64,000 nt of DNA from Flavobacterium lacustre (GTDB lineage Bacteria > Bacteroidota > Bacteroidia > Flavobacteriales > Flavobacteriaceae), in assembly GCF_027474525.2 (NCBI RefSeq), contig NZ_CP114882.2, forward strand, positions 2,914,001 through 2,978,000, read 5' to 3'. Each line of letters starts with the position of its first letter. The first letter of the stretch is position 1. Of the stretch, positions 26,711 to 36,254 are shown piece after piece. A program made the position numbers and the translations under genes. The notes under the pieces were generated by a model that was not told the origin of the DNA, did no database searches, and was given only the letters and a program-made list of their open reading frames with translations.

Positions 26711-27507
26711 TAAATTGTAATCAATCTCCGATTGCATAATAATGAAATATAAAGAATAAACTACCCTTAATTTTTAGTTTTTGTAGTTAATTGCCATTTG
26801 GCAAACGAATTTTCATTGTACAAAAGTGACCAGTTTTGACCTACGATTCGATATTTAATTCGCACATAAATAAATCAAATTACCCTAAAAAAACAAGCAG
26901 ATAAACCGCAAAAAAATCATAGGTTTTAATAGTAGAATATAGACTAAATCAACTTCATCAGTATTAAAAAAATAAAATAAAATCAACTTCAAAAAAATTA
27001 ATTTTATGATTTAATCGTAAAAAAAAATAAATAATACTTTTTATATCTAAAATAAGCACATAAAATATTTTTTTTTAACATATGACTATTATCAGACTTC
27101 TGTATAGTATTTTATTTTATCTTTACTAAACAATAAAGATTATTCTATTGAATTAACACTTTTTACTGACAAAAAAAACAGCAAAATTAAAACCTTCAAT
27201 TAAGACAAAATCAACAATCAATTAAGTTCTGTTTAGTAAAAATCAAAACTCATTATTCCAAACAAAACATACATTCCAAATTATAAACAAAAAAATAAAA
27301 CATGAATTCTGTTAAAAGAAAATTACAATTAAACAAAAGCCCCGTAAAATAAGATCAATACTAATCAACTTTAAATATGAAATAAAAGAAAAATAAAAAA
27401 CCAAACAATTACGACTCCTTTAATCCTACTTAAATAAAAATCGTAAAAAGAAAAACAATACAATATGCTAATGAATCTAAAAATAACACATTCAAGCCCC
27501 CAAAATC
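26711..27507. other. 797-base AT-rich spacer between two paralogues
   Basis: No ORF of note. An ATTGCATAAT motif at about 26729 repeats the arm of the terminator at 25871. The rest is very A/T-rich with long A-runs, and no convincing promoter, hairpin or relic of a third copy was found by eye. Confidence 0.45.
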
Positions 27508-28086
27508 ATGAAAAAGTTAATATTAATACTCGTAACATCACTTACTTTTGCCCAAAAAGGCACTGAACATTATATCTATTTTTCTGGAGCAGTAGATGTG
27601 CTGAATTTAGCTGTTGGCAGTAAACCTACAGAATATAAAAGCGGTTTAGATTATTTTCTTCAATTCGGAATGGTTGCTCGCAATTTTGAAATAAATATAG
27701 GCTACGAACGCTTTGGAATGGTTCAATTTAGCAAAAACACTATCGGCTTAGGATATCACTTCCCACTATACAGTCACATTGGTAATAAAGATATAAAAGT
27801 AGTCTTCATACCATCTATTGAACCTACCATTATAAACAGATGGGGAACATGGGGCGACGGATTATCATATGACCAAGCCAGTTCGCATTTATCAGTAGCA
27901 GGAAATTTATCTTTACGAGCGCACCTATCGGATTCTTTTGCTGTTGAATACTTGTTTAATGCCTTACCAAGAGTTGATATTTATGGTAAATACGACAATA
28001 ATAATTGGAGCGGCAGAACCTCAATAAATGATGTACCTATCGTGGGCAGCAATTACCTCAAATTAATTTATAAAATTGATCATTAA
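27508..28086 (+). CDS. Secreted protein of unknown function, beta-barrel-like (paralogue B)
   Basis: 192 residues, signal peptide MKKLILILVTSLTFAQ, aligned along its whole length with the gene at 26138. Shared blocks include HY-YFSGA-D, LDY--QFGMV, IPSIEPT-I-RWGT, SYD-ASSHLS and LPRVDIY. The central conserved IPSIEPT-RWGT-SYD region may be the functional core. The copy arose by tandem duplication followed by strong divergence. Function unknown. A large inverted repeat follows at 28154-28202. Confidence 0.7.
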   Translation: MKKLILILVTSLTFAQKGTEHYIYFSGAVDVLNLAVGSKPTEYKSGLDYFLQFGMVARNFEINIGYERFGMVQFSKNTIGLGYHFPLYSHIGNKDIKVVFIPSIEPTIINRWGTWGDGLSYDQASSHLSVAGNLSLRAHLSDSFAVEYLFNALPRVDIYGKYDNNNWSGRTSINDVPIVGSNYLKLIYKIDH

Positions 28087-28153
28087 AAAAACAACAACTT
28101 TATTGTCAGCTTATGATTCTAAAACTACTATTATAAATTAAAAAATAAAATAG

Positions 28154-28202
28154 GAACTTCATCTTGCAACTACTACCTACATATAGTTTCAAGATGAAGT
28201 TC
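28154..28202. repeat. 13-bp perfect inverted repeat (hairpin) after paralogue B
   Basis: GAACTTCATCTTG (28154-28166) and CAAGATGAAGTTC (28190-28202) are exact reverse complements with a 23-base loop. There is only a weak T-run on either side. It may be a terminator-like or transcript-stabilising hairpin. Confidence 0.6.
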
Positions 28203-28309
28203 TGATTTATTGAAAACTTGTTTCCACAAAAAATAATTTTTACTCTTCCAAAAGTACTGCTAAAACTATTTCTTCAGCATAAATTATACCTTAAGAATCT
28301 ATCTGATTA

Positions 28310-28317
28310 TACCTTTG
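28310..28317 (+). promoter_or_regulatory. -7 element of gcvT
   Basis: TACCTTTG matches TAnnTTTG, 55 bases before the gcvT ATG. A TTA 16 bases upstream is the only -33-like triplet. Confidence 0.4.
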
Positions 28318-28371
28318 CTACTCCATAAAAAAGCAATAAATTAGCACCATAAAAATTTTACTTAAAATACA

Positions 28372-29454
28372 ATGAAAAATACTGCACTAACGCACATTCA
28401 TGAGAGTTTGGGAGCGAAAATGCTTCCTTTTGCCGGATACAATATGCCTATTTTATATGAAGGTGTAAATGCTGAACACGAAACCGTAAGAAACGGAATT
28501 GGAGTTTTTGATGTTTCTCATATGGGTGAATTTTTACTGACAGGTCCAAATGCATTAGCTTTAATACAAAAAGTAACTTCAAATGATGCTGCAACATTAA
28601 CCATAGGAAGAGCGCAATATTCTTGCTTACCTAATAATGAAGGCGGAATTGTTGATGATTTGATTGTGTATAAAATGAAAGACGAGCAATATTTATTGGT
28701 CGTAAATGCTTCAAATATTGAAAAGGATTGGAATTGGATTTCAGCACATAATGATTTAGGAGTGGAGATGAAAAACCTTTCAGACGACTATTCTTTATTA
28801 GCCATTCAAGGACCTAAAGCTGTTGAAGCAATGCAATCGTTATCCTCTTTAGATTTATCAGCTATCGCATATTATCATTTTGAAGTGGGTGATTTTGCAG
28901 GAATTGAACATGTTATTATTTCAGCAACCGGATATACAGGCTCTGGAGGATTCGAAATTTATTGTAAAAACTCAGAAGTTGAAACCATTTGGAACAAAGT
29001 TTTTGAAGCCGGAGCTGCATACGGAATCAAACCAATTGGTCTTGCTGCCCGTGATACTTTACGTTTAGAAATGGGATTTTGTCTGTACGGAAATGATATC
29101 AACGATACAACTTCTCCATTAGAGGCCGGATTAGGCTGGATTACCAAATTCACGAAAGAATTCACCAATTCTGAAAACTTAAAAAAACAAAAAGAAGCAG
29201 GTGTTACTAAAAAACTTGTTGCTTTCGAAATGCAGGAGCGCGCCGTACCAAGACACGACTACGAAATCGTTGATGCAACTGGAACTGCAATCGGAATCGT
29301 AACTTCGGGAACGATGTCACCTTCTATGAATAAAGGAATTGGTCTAGGGTATGTAACAACCGTAAATAGTACTTTGGATAGTGAAATTTTTATCAGAATT
29401 CGTAAAAATGATGTTCCTGCCAAGGTGGTAAAATTGCCTTTTTATAAAAAATAA
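28372..29454 (+). CDS. gcvT: Aminomethyltransferase, T-protein of the glycine cleavage system
   Basis: 360 residues, the normal GcvT length. It transfers the methylene group from the aminomethyl-lipoyl H-protein to tetrahydrofolate, releasing ammonia. Family motifs are [24 protein letters not shown] near the N-terminus, the folate-site DDLIVYK and [12 protein letters not shown], and the C-terminal [19 protein letters not shown]. The S41 protease gene starts one base after its stop. gcvH and gcvP are not in this window. Confidence 0.96.
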   Translation: MKNTALTHIHESLGAKMLPFAGYNMPILYEGVNAEHETVRNGIGVFDVSHMGEFLLTGPNALALIQKVTSNDAATLTIGRAQYSCLPNNEGGIVDDLIVYKMKDEQYLLVVNASNIEKDWNWISAHNDLGVEMKNLSDDYSLLAIQGPKAVEAMQSLSSLDLSAIAYYHFEVGDFAGIEHVIISATGYTGSGGFEIYCKNSEVETIWNKVFEAGAAYGIKPIGLAARDTLRLEMGFCLYGNDINDTTSPLEAGLGWITKFTKEFTNSENLKKQKEAGVTKKLVAFEMQERAVPRHDYEIVDATGTAIGIVTSGTMSPSMNKGIGLGYVTTVNSTLDSEIFIRIRKNDVPAKVVKLPFYKK

Positions 29455-29455
29455 A

Positions 29456-31498
29456 ATGAAACTATTTTCGCTGTCCCTATTCTTGATTTCATTCTCTTTA
29501 TTTAGTCAAAATGGAGACAAAACTTGCGAAATACTTTCAAAAATTAATATCTTAATTCAACAAGAACATTACAGTCCAAAACCGGTAGACGACAGTTTAT
29601 CGGTTTATGTTTTTGATACCTTCATGGACCAATTAGATGCTAACAGAAATTTATTTACCCAAATAGAGTATCAAAAATTAGCGCAACATCGACTACAATT
29701 AGATAATTATATTGTACAAAAAAATTGTTCTTTTATGAACGATTTTGTTTCCGCTTACCAATTGGCTTTAAAAAGAAAGAAAAAAATACTTGATAAAATA
29801 CAAAAAGAGGCTTTTGATTATAATACAAATGACACCGTTAAATTTTCAAAGAAAAACTTTCCATTTGATTTAGCAGAAAAAGACCTTGAAAGAGTTTGGA
29901 AAAAAAGACTCCGCTATGATATTCTTGAAGAAATTTCAAAATTGAGTACCAATTTAGATTCACTGAATATCCATTTTGAAAAACTCGAAAAAAACACCAA
30001 AACAAAAGTATTTGATACCAATTTATGTAAAGTAAGCAGTCTTTTGAGTAGCAAAAAGGGAATCGAAGAAGATCTTAAAAACAGCTTCCTGAATATTTTT
30101 TGTACCTATTTTGATCCACATACCAATTATTTTTCTCCAGATGCAAAATCAAGTTTTATGTCTGGTTTATCCACCAGTAACCTTTCTTTAGGATTGAATA
30201 TTACTTTCAATGAAAAAGAAGAAATAATTGTAGACGAAATTGTTCCCGGTGGTCCGGCTGCCAAATCAGAGAAGTTCGAAAAAGAAGATGTAATTCTGAA
30301 AGTTTCCAATAAAAAAGGAGAAGAATATTTAGTTTCTTGTGCCTCAATAGAAAAAATTGGCGAATTGATTTATTCCGATTCCAATGCAGAAATTGAACTG
30401 ACAATTCAGAAAAAAAACGGAAATATTCAAGCCGTACTTCTCAAAAAAGAAGTAATGAAAACAAATGCAAATTCCGTTTTTAGTTATATTGTCGAAAAGG
30501 AAACCAGAATTGGATACATCAATATTCCTAGCTTTTACTCCGATTTTGATGGTTCAACCGTTCAAGGTTGTGCCGATGATGTAGCAAAAGAAATTGTAAA
30601 ACTTCAAAAAGATAACATCAAAGGCTTAGTGATTGATTTACAAAATAACGGCGGCGGCTCTATGGAAGAAGCCATAAAATTAGCTGGAATGTTTATAGAT
30701 TCCGGTCCAATATCCGTTTTAGTAAACAGTAAAAAAAAGCAAGATATTATAAAGGATGTAAATCGTGGCAGCGCATACAACGGTCCGATTATAGTCTTAA
30801 TCAACGGAAACTCCGCATCGGCAAGTGAGTTTTATAGTGCCACCATGCAGGATTATAATAGAGCAATCATCATTGGAAGCAAGTCATTAGGAAAAGCTTC
30901 TATGCAAACTATCATACCTTTAGATGAAAAAAAACAGCAGGATTTTGTAAAACTAACAGTTGAAAAATTCTACAGAGTAACCGGCGAAAGCAACCAAATA
31001 AAAGGAATCATCCCTGATATTTCGCTTCCCGTTTTATTTGACAGCATTACGACTCGCGAAGTAAGCTTCAAAACCGCACTACAACAAGACACTATTAGCA
31101 CTAAAGCTAAATTTAATCCGTTAACGAACCCTAATTTTGAAAAAATAGTGGCATTAAGTAATTTGAGAGTAAAAAAATCGGAACTTTTTAATGAAATTAA
31201 CATCACTAATACTGAAATAAACGCCTTGTATCTCCATCTGAAAAAACCAATCCGATTGACTTTCAAAGATGTATTTAGCGATTTTCATGAAATTGACGCC
31301 CTTTGGGAAAAAGTAAAAAAGATTGCCGAAAGTGAGTCCGGTTGTACCATTTTGAATAATTCAGAGGATATCCAAAAGATTCAATTCGATACTTTTCTAC
31401 AAGATATAAATACCTACCGAATAAAAAACTTAAAGAAAAATCCTTACTTAGAAGAAGCTGTTGCAATATTGAAGGATTACACTACTGTGAATAAATAA
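29456..31498 (+). CDS. Tail-specific (S41 family) carboxy-terminal processing protease
   Basis: 680 residues with signal peptide (FSLSLFLISFSLFSQ). The N-terminal domain (~20-230) is typical of Prc/Tsp. A PDZ domain (~235-330) has the GLGLNI...IVDEIVPGGPAAKS signature. The S41 peptidase core has the catalytic serine in NGNSASASEFYSATMQD and the lysine in GSKSLGKASMQT (more often GKGTVQ). S41 proteases degrade periplasmic or C-terminally tagged proteins. It starts one base after gcvT ends, an unusual operon pairing with no obvious functional link. Confidence 0.92.
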   Translation: MKLFSLSLFLISFSLFSQNGDKTCEILSKINILIQQEHYSPKPVDDSLSVYVFDTFMDQLDANRNLFTQIEYQKLAQHRLQLDNYIVQKNCSFMNDFVSAYQLALKRKKKILDKIQKEAFDYNTNDTVKFSKKNFPFDLAEKDLERVWKKRLRYDILEEISKLSTNLDSLNIHFEKLEKNTKTKVFDTNLCKVSSLLSSKKGIEEDLKNSFLNIFCTYFDPHTNYFSPDAKSSFMSGLSTSNLSLGLNITFNEKEEIIVDEIVPGGPAAKSEKFEKEDVILKVSNKKGEEYLVSCASIEKIGELIYSDSNAEIELTIQKKNGNIQAVLLKKEVMKTNANSVFSYIVEKETRIGYINIPSFYSDFDGSTVQGCADDVAKEIVKLQKDNIKGLVIDLQNNGGGSMEEAIKLAGMFIDSGPISVLVNSKKKQDIIKDVNRGSAYNGPIIVLINGNSASASEFYSATMQDYNRAIIIGSKSLGKASMQTIIPLDEKKQQDFVKLTVEKFYRVTGESNQIKGIIPDISLPVLFDSITTREVSFKTALQQDTISTKAKFNPLTNPNFEKIVALSNLRVKKSELFNEINITNTEINALYLHLKKPIRLTFKDVFSDFHEIDALWEKVKKIAESESGCTILNNSEDIQKIQFDTFLQDINTYRIKNLKKNPYLEEAVAILKDYTTVNK

Positions 31499-31604
31499 AG
31501 GCAATACTAAATTCAATTCAGAACCAACAAATACAATTACGTATTAGAAAAACAACCGGGAGGATTTTATTTCGAAACATGCCCCAATTGAACACTAAAA
31601 ATAT

Positions 31605-31634
31605 TTGGTAAAATAAGGAATAACTGTATTTTTG
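31605..31634 (+). promoter_or_regulatory. Consensus promoter of yebC
   Basis: TTG (31605-31607), exact 19-base spacer, TATTTTTG (31627-31634): the full Bacteroidota sigma-A consensus. The ATG at 31657 follows a short leader. Confidence 0.85.
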
Positions 31635-31656
31635 CAGTACAAAATAAGAAATAGAA

Positions 31657-32367
31657 ATGGGAAGAGCGTTTGAGTTCAGAAAAGGAAGAAAAATGAAACG
31701 TTGGTCAGCAATGGCCAAAGCCTTTACCAGAATTGGTAAAGATATTGTTATGGCTGTAAAAGAAGGCGGTCCAAATCCTGATGCCAATTCAAGATTAAGA
31801 GCTGTTATTCAAAACTCTAAGGCAGTAAATATGCCAAAAGAAAATGTAGAACGTGCCATAAAAAAAGCAACCGATAAGGACACTGCCAATTATAAAGAAG
31901 TTTTATTTGAAGGATATGCTCCACACGGAATTGCTATTCTTGTTGAAACAGCTACCGATAACAACAACAGAACTGTGGCAAATATTCGTAGTTATTTTAA
32001 CAAATGCAACGGAACTATGGGCACACAAGGTTCAGTTGAATTTATGTTCGACCATACTTGTAACTTTAGAATTCCTGCAAACGGAATCGACCCGGAAGAA
32101 TTAGAATTAGAATTAATTGATTTTGGTGCCGAAGAAGTTTTTGAAGATGAAGATGGTATTTTAATCTATGCGCCTTTCGGAAGTTTTGGAACCATCCAAA
32201 AAGAATTAGAACACAGAAGTATCGAAATATTGTCTTCTGGTTTTGAAAGAATTCCTCAAATCACAAAGAAACTTACCGAAGCCGAAGCTGCTGACGTTGA
32301 AAAATTAATAGAAAAAATCGAAGAAGATGATGATGTGATGAACGTATATCACACGATGGAAGAATAA
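31657..32367 (+). CDS. yebC: YebC/PmpR family DNA-binding regulatory protein
   Basis: 236 residues, the usual length. The start MGRAFEFRKGRKMKRWSAMAKAFTRIGKDIVMAVKEGGPNPDANSRLRAVI is nearly family consensus (the usual GHSKW is replaced by RAFEF). Further blocks are MPKENVERAIKKATDKD, YEGYAPHGIAILVE, NDNNRTVANIRSYFNKCNG and GSVEFMFDH. YebC-family proteins affect transcription or, in recent work, ribosome stalling at proline-rich sequence. Single-gene unit with its own promoter and terminator. Confidence 0.94.
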   Translation: MGRAFEFRKGRKMKRWSAMAKAFTRIGKDIVMAVKEGGPNPDANSRLRAVIQNSKAVNMPKENVERAIKKATDKDTANYKEVLFEGYAPHGIAILVETATDNNNRTVANIRSYFNKCNGTMGTQGSVEFMFDHTCNFRIPANGIDPEELELELIDFGAEEVFEDEDGILIYAPFGSFGTIQKELEHRSIEILSSGFERIPQITKKLTEAEAADVEKLIEKIEEDDDVMNVYHTMEE

Positions 32368-32388
32368 TAAATATCAGATTACAATTTT

Positions 32389-32420
32389 AAACTCCAAAGA
32401 AATTTGGAGTTTTTTTTTAT
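32389..32420 (+). terminator. Rho-independent terminator of yebC
   Basis: AAACTCCAAA / TTTGGAGTTT stem with a GAAA loop and a nine-base T-run. Confidence 0.92.
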
Positions 32421-32489
32421 TTAAAATTCTGTTATAATAAAATAGACCAATACTAAATTTTAAGCTTTAAATAGCTCAGGAATAAAAAC

Positions 32490-32528
32490 TAAAAACTCCA
32501 TCAACTTTATAGCTGATGGAGTTTTTTT
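32490..32528. terminator. Bidirectional terminator between yebC and the cysteine-synthase-like gene
   Basis: ACTCCATCA and TGATGGAGT stem with A-run on one side and T-run on the other, so it can end transcripts from both sides, chiefly the minus-strand gene ending at 32549. Confidence 0.85.
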
Positions 32529-32548
32529 ATGTCTAAATATAGAATACT

Positions 32549-33589
32549 CTATTTTATAAATTCTATTTTTTGAGCTTCTTCTTCATTAATACTGTCAAAG
32601 AAACCTTGTTCATTCATCCAGTCATCACTAAATACTTTACTCATGTATCGGGAACCGTGATCAGGAAAAATGGCAATTACATTACTGTTTTCGTCAAATT
32701 CACCTTCTTCAGCATATTGTTTAATAGCTTGAAGCACCGCTCCGGAAGTATATCCAACAAACAAACCTTCTCTTTTGGCTAATTCTCTTGTAGAATGTGC
32801 ACTTTCCTCATCGGTCACTTTCATGAACTTATCAATGATTTCAAAATCGGTTGCTGTAGGAATCAAGTTTTTACCCAAACCTTCTATTCGATACGGATAA
32901 ATTTCAGCATTGTCAAACTCTTTAGTTTCATGGTATTTCTTTAACACCGAACCAAAAGCATCAACTCCTAAAATTCTAATATTTGGATTTTGCTCTTTTA
33001 AATATTTTGCAGTACCTGAAATAGTTCCTCCAGTTCCGCTACAAGCAATAAGATGGGTCAGTTTACCGTTAGTTTGTTTCCAAATTTCTGGACCTGTCGT
33101 CAAATAATGCGCATCAACATTCAATTGGTTAAAATACTGATTGATGTAAACTGAGCCTTTGGTTTCTTCGTGCAATCGTTTAGCAACACTGTAATACGAA
33201 CGCTCATCATCAGCAGAAACGTGTGCAGGACACACATAAACTTTTGCTCCCAAACTGCGAAGCATATCTATTTTATCTTTAGATGATTTTGAACTCACGG
33301 CAAGAATACAACTATATCCTTTGATAATACTTACCATAGCTAAACTAAAACCAGTATTACCGGAAGTGGTTTCTATAATAGTATCACCAGGAGTTAATAT
33401 TCCCTTTTTTTCAGCCTCTTCGATTATGTATAATGCTATTCTATCTTTTGAAGAATGTCCTGGATTAAAAGCTTCTACCTTTGCGTAGAAATTACCTTCT
33501 AACTCTTCGGTGACTTTATTTAGTTTAATAAGTGGAGTGTTACCTATTAATTCTAAAATATTATTATAAGCATTTATTTCTTCTTTCAT
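32549..33589 (-). CDS. PLP-dependent cysteine synthase / cystathionine beta-synthase family enzyme
   Basis: 346 residues. The PLP lysine is K48 in [19 protein letters not shown]. The phosphate-binding loop is [12 protein letters not shown], the later glycine-rich loop [20 protein letters not shown], and the C-terminal [15 protein letters not shown]. It lacks a CBS regulatory tail. The family either makes cysteine from O-acetylserine and sulfide or cystathionine from serine and homocysteine; the SSKDRIA variant is common in CBS-like members, so cystathionine beta-synthase activity is possible. Substrate undetermined. Confidence 0.88.
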   Translation of the reverse strand: MKEEINAYNNILELIGNTPLIKLNKVTEELEGNFYAKVEAFNPGHSSKDRIALYIIEEAEKKGILTPGDTIIETTSGNTGFSLAMVSIIKGYSCILAVSSKSSKDKIDMLRSLGAKVYVCPAHVSADDERSYYSVAKRLHEETKGSVYINQYFNQLNVDAHYLTTGPEIWKQTNGKLTHLIACSGTGGTISGTAKYLKEQNPNIRILGVDAFGSVLKKYHETKEFDNAEIYPYRIEGLGKNLIPTATDFEIIDKFMKVTDEESAHSTRELAKREGLFVGYTSGAVLQAIKQYAEEGEFDENSNVIAIFPDHGSRYMSKVFSDDWMNEQGFFDSINEEEAQKIEFIK

Positions 33590-33661
33590 AAAAAAAATAG
33601 TTAATCGAGAAAAATTTTAACCTTACCTCGATAGAGTGCAAATTTAACAAAAAAAATCTAA

Positions 33662-35797
33662 TTAGTTTTTAATTTTCTCTAAATCTAATAAAAAACTATA
33701 CTCTTTTGCTAATTCCTTAAGCGCTTCAAATCGTCCGGAAGCACCTCCATGACCTGCATCCATATTTGTATTCAGGAATAAGACAGTATCTCCCGTTTTT
33801 TTAGTTCTCAATTTCGCCACCCATTTAGCTGGTTCCCAATACTGTACCTGAGAATCATGCAGTCCTGTAGAAACATACATGTTTGGATATTTTTGTGCTG
33901 TAACATTATCGTAAGGTGAATATGACAACATGTAATCATAGTATTTTTTAACATTTGGATTACCCCATTCGTCGTATTCGCCTGTTGTAAGCGGGATACT
34001 GTCATCAAGCATTGTTGTTATAACATCTACAAAAGGAACTTGAGCAATCACTCCATTGTATAATTCCGGAGCCATATTAACTACCGCTCCCATCAATAAT
34101 CCTCCGGCAGAACCTCCTTCAGCATATAAATGCTCTGGAGAAGTATATTTTTCTTTAATCACATGTTTGGAACAATCGATAAAATCAGTAAACGTATTTT
34201 TCTTTTTTAATAATTTACCATCCTCATACCATTGTCTGCCTAAATCTTCTCCTCCACGAATATGAGCAATAGCAAAAATAAAACCTCGGTCTAATATTGA
34301 TAACCGTGTCGATGAAAAATAAGTATCCATCGTAATTCCGTAGGATCCGTATGCATAAAGCAATAACGGATTCTTTCCGTCTTTTTTCAATTCTTTGCGA
34401 TATACCATAGAAATTGGCACTTTGGTACCATCTGTTGCTGTAGCCCAAATACGCTCTTCGATGTAATTACTTTTGTCAAATTTACCACCAAGTACCTGCT
34501 GTTCTTTCTTGATTTCTTTTTCTTTGGTGGTCATATTAAAATCAATAACTGAAGATGGTGTTGCCAAGGATTGATAGCTGTAACGCAAAACATCGGTATC
34601 AAAATCTACATTGGTAGTCGTATAAGCATTGTAAGTTTCACTTCCAAAAGGCAAATAATATTCCCCTGCTCCACTCCAAGGCATAATTCGAATATGATTC
34701 AATCCGTTAGAACGTTCTTCTACAACTAAATAATTTCTGAAAATTTCAATATCTTCGATTAAGACCTCTTTTCTATGTGGAATTAAGTCTTTCCAATTTT
34801 CTTTTGAAGTCGCATTTTCAGGTGTTTTCATTAATTTAAAATTGGTCGCTTTATCTTTATTGGTAAGCACGTAAAAAGAATCTCCAAAATGCGAAATACT
34901 GTATTCTAATCCGCGAACTCTAGGTTGAAAAACCGTAAACTCTCCATCAGGGTTGTCTGAATTCAGGATGCGATATTCGGTAGTCAAAGTACTTCCGGAC
35001 CCAATTACAATATATTTTTTTGATTTTTCTTTACTCACCGAAACGTTGAATGTATCGTCTTTTTCATCAAAAACTAAAACATCATCAGCTGAATTTGTTC
35101 CCAGTTTGTGTCTAAAAATTTTATCGGCACGCAAAGTCACCTTATCCTGTCTGGTATAAAAAATCGTTTTGTTATCATTCGCCCAAACCGATCCTCCGGT
35201 AACATTTTCTATTTTATCCGAAAGGATTTCTCCCGTTTCAAGATTCTTTATTTGTATGGTATAAATACGTCTTCCAACGGTATCAACTCCAAATGTGGCA
35301 AACTTATTATCCGGACTGACACTTAAACCGCCTAACTGAAAAAAGGAATGTCCTTTGGCCAAATCATTACAATTGAACAAAATTTCTTCATTTGCCGAAA
35401 GGCTGCCTTTTTTTCTGGAATAAATAGGATAATCCTGTCCTATCTCAAAACGAGTGATGTAATAATATCCGTTATATAGGTAAGGAACGGATTGATCATC
35501 CTCTTTAATCCTGCCTTTCATTTCCTCGAATAAATCTTTCTGAAAGTCTTTCGTATGGGCAGTCATCGAATTGTAATAGGCATTTTCCTGATTCAAATAA
35601 TCAATCACTTCCGGATTTTCTCTCTCATTCATCCAAAAATAATTATCAATTCTGATATCTTTGTGTTTTTCGAGCGATTTTGGTATTACTTTTGCTTTCG
35701 GAGCCAATAAGTCTGTTGACATTGTTTGTGCTTTTGTATTAGTAAATGAAGTTACAAAAATAACACAAAGACCGGGTAAGATGAATCTGTTTTTCAT
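33662..35797 (-). CDS. Prolyl oligopeptidase family serine peptidase (oligopeptidase B type, S9A)
   Basis: About 711 residues from the chosen ATG at 35795-35797; an upstream in-frame ATG at 35824 adds nine residues (MRAHFQQKI) before what looks like a signal peptide (MKNRFILPGLCVIFVTSFTNTKAQ), so the later start is preferred. The N-terminal beta-propeller (~70-430) has ...DNYFWMNERENPEVIDYLNQENAY. The C-terminal alpha/beta hydrolase has the catalytic serine in AEGGSAGGLLMGAVVN and the His in NMDAGHGGASGRFE. It cleaves short peptides in the periplasm after basic residues (OpdB type) or proline. Confidence 0.9.
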   Translation of the reverse strand: MKNRFILPGLCVIFVTSFTNTKAQTMSTDLLAPKAKVIPKSLEKHKDIRIDNYFWMNERENPEVIDYLNQENAYYNSMTAHTKDFQKDLFEEMKGRIKEDDQSVPYLYNGYYYITRFEIGQDYPIYSRKKGSLSANEEILFNCNDLAKGHSFFQLGGLSVSPDNKFATFGVDTVGRRIYTIQIKNLETGEILSDKIENVTGGSVWANDNKTIFYTRQDKVTLRADKIFRHKLGTNSADDVLVFDEKDDTFNVSVSKEKSKKYIVIGSGSTLTTEYRILNSDNPDGEFTVFQPRVRGLEYSISHFGDSFYVLTNKDKATNFKLMKTPENATSKENWKDLIPHRKEVLIEDIEIFRNYLVVEERSNGLNHIRIMPWSGAGEYYLPFGSETYNAYTTTNVDFDTDVLRYSYQSLATPSSVIDFNMTTKEKEIKKEQQVLGGKFDKSNYIEERIWATATDGTKVPISMVYRKELKKDGKNPLLLYAYGSYGITMDTYFSSTRLSILDRGFIFAIAHIRGGEDLGRQWYEDGKLLKKKNTFTDFIDCSKHVIKEKYTSPEHLYAEGGSAGGLLMGAVVNMAPELYNGVIAQVPFVDVITTMLDDSIPLTTGEYDEWGNPNVKKYYDYMLSYSPYDNVTAQKYPNMYVSTGLHDSQVQYWEPAKWVAKLRTKKTGDTVLFLNTNMDAGHGGASGRFEALKELAKEYSFLLDLEKIKN

Positions 35798-35806
35798 TAT
35801 TTTTTG

Positions 35807-35837
35807 TTGAAAGTGAGCTCGCAAGATACTAATTTCG
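35807..35837 (+). promoter_or_regulatory. Promoter of ybaB
   Basis: TTG (35807-35809), 20-base spacer, TAATTTCG (35830-35837), a TAnnTTyG element. It sits in the short spacer divergent from the oligopeptidase start, 30 bases before the ybaB ATG. Confidence 0.65.
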
Positions 35838-35866
35838 TAACAAATTAATTTAAAAAAGTTAAAAAA

Positions 35867-36187
35867 ATGGATTTAATGGGAATGATGGGAAAACTTAGAG
35901 AAACCCAACAAAAAATTGAAGATACTAAAAAGAGATTAGACACAGTACTAATCGACGAACAAAGCAATGATGGTTTATTAAAAGTGACGCTAACGGCGAA
36001 CCGAAAAATTACATCAATTGCCATTGACGATTCTTTATTAGAGGACAAAGAACAACTGGAAGATTATTTAATTTTGGTTTTAAACAAAGCCATCGAAAAA
36101 GCTACAAATGTAAATCAAGCAGAACTAGATGCTGTAGCCAAAATGGATATGCCGATGATTCCGGGAATGGATAATCTGTTTAAATAA
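35867..36187 (+). CDS. ybaB: YbaB/EbfC family nucleoid-associated protein
   Basis: 106 residues. Coiled-coil start ([31 protein letters not shown]), then [21 protein letters not shown] in the family pattern (G-V-V-TxNG....I), a DLI-type middle ([16 protein letters not shown]) and a Met-rich end (MDMPMIPGM). These small dimers bind DNA and may compact or protect it. In many bacteria the gene is next to dnaX or recR, which are absent here. Confidence 0.92.
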   Translation: MDLMGMMGKLRETQQKIEDTKKRLDTVLIDEQSNDGLLKVTLTANRKITSIAIDDSLLEDKEQLEDYLILVLNKAIEKATNVNQAELDAVAKMDMPMIPGMDNLFK

Positions 36188-36254
36188 AAAGTTTAAAATG
36201 TAAGGTTTAAAGTTTTGGCATTGCACATCACTTTAAACCTTACCTATTTTTACG

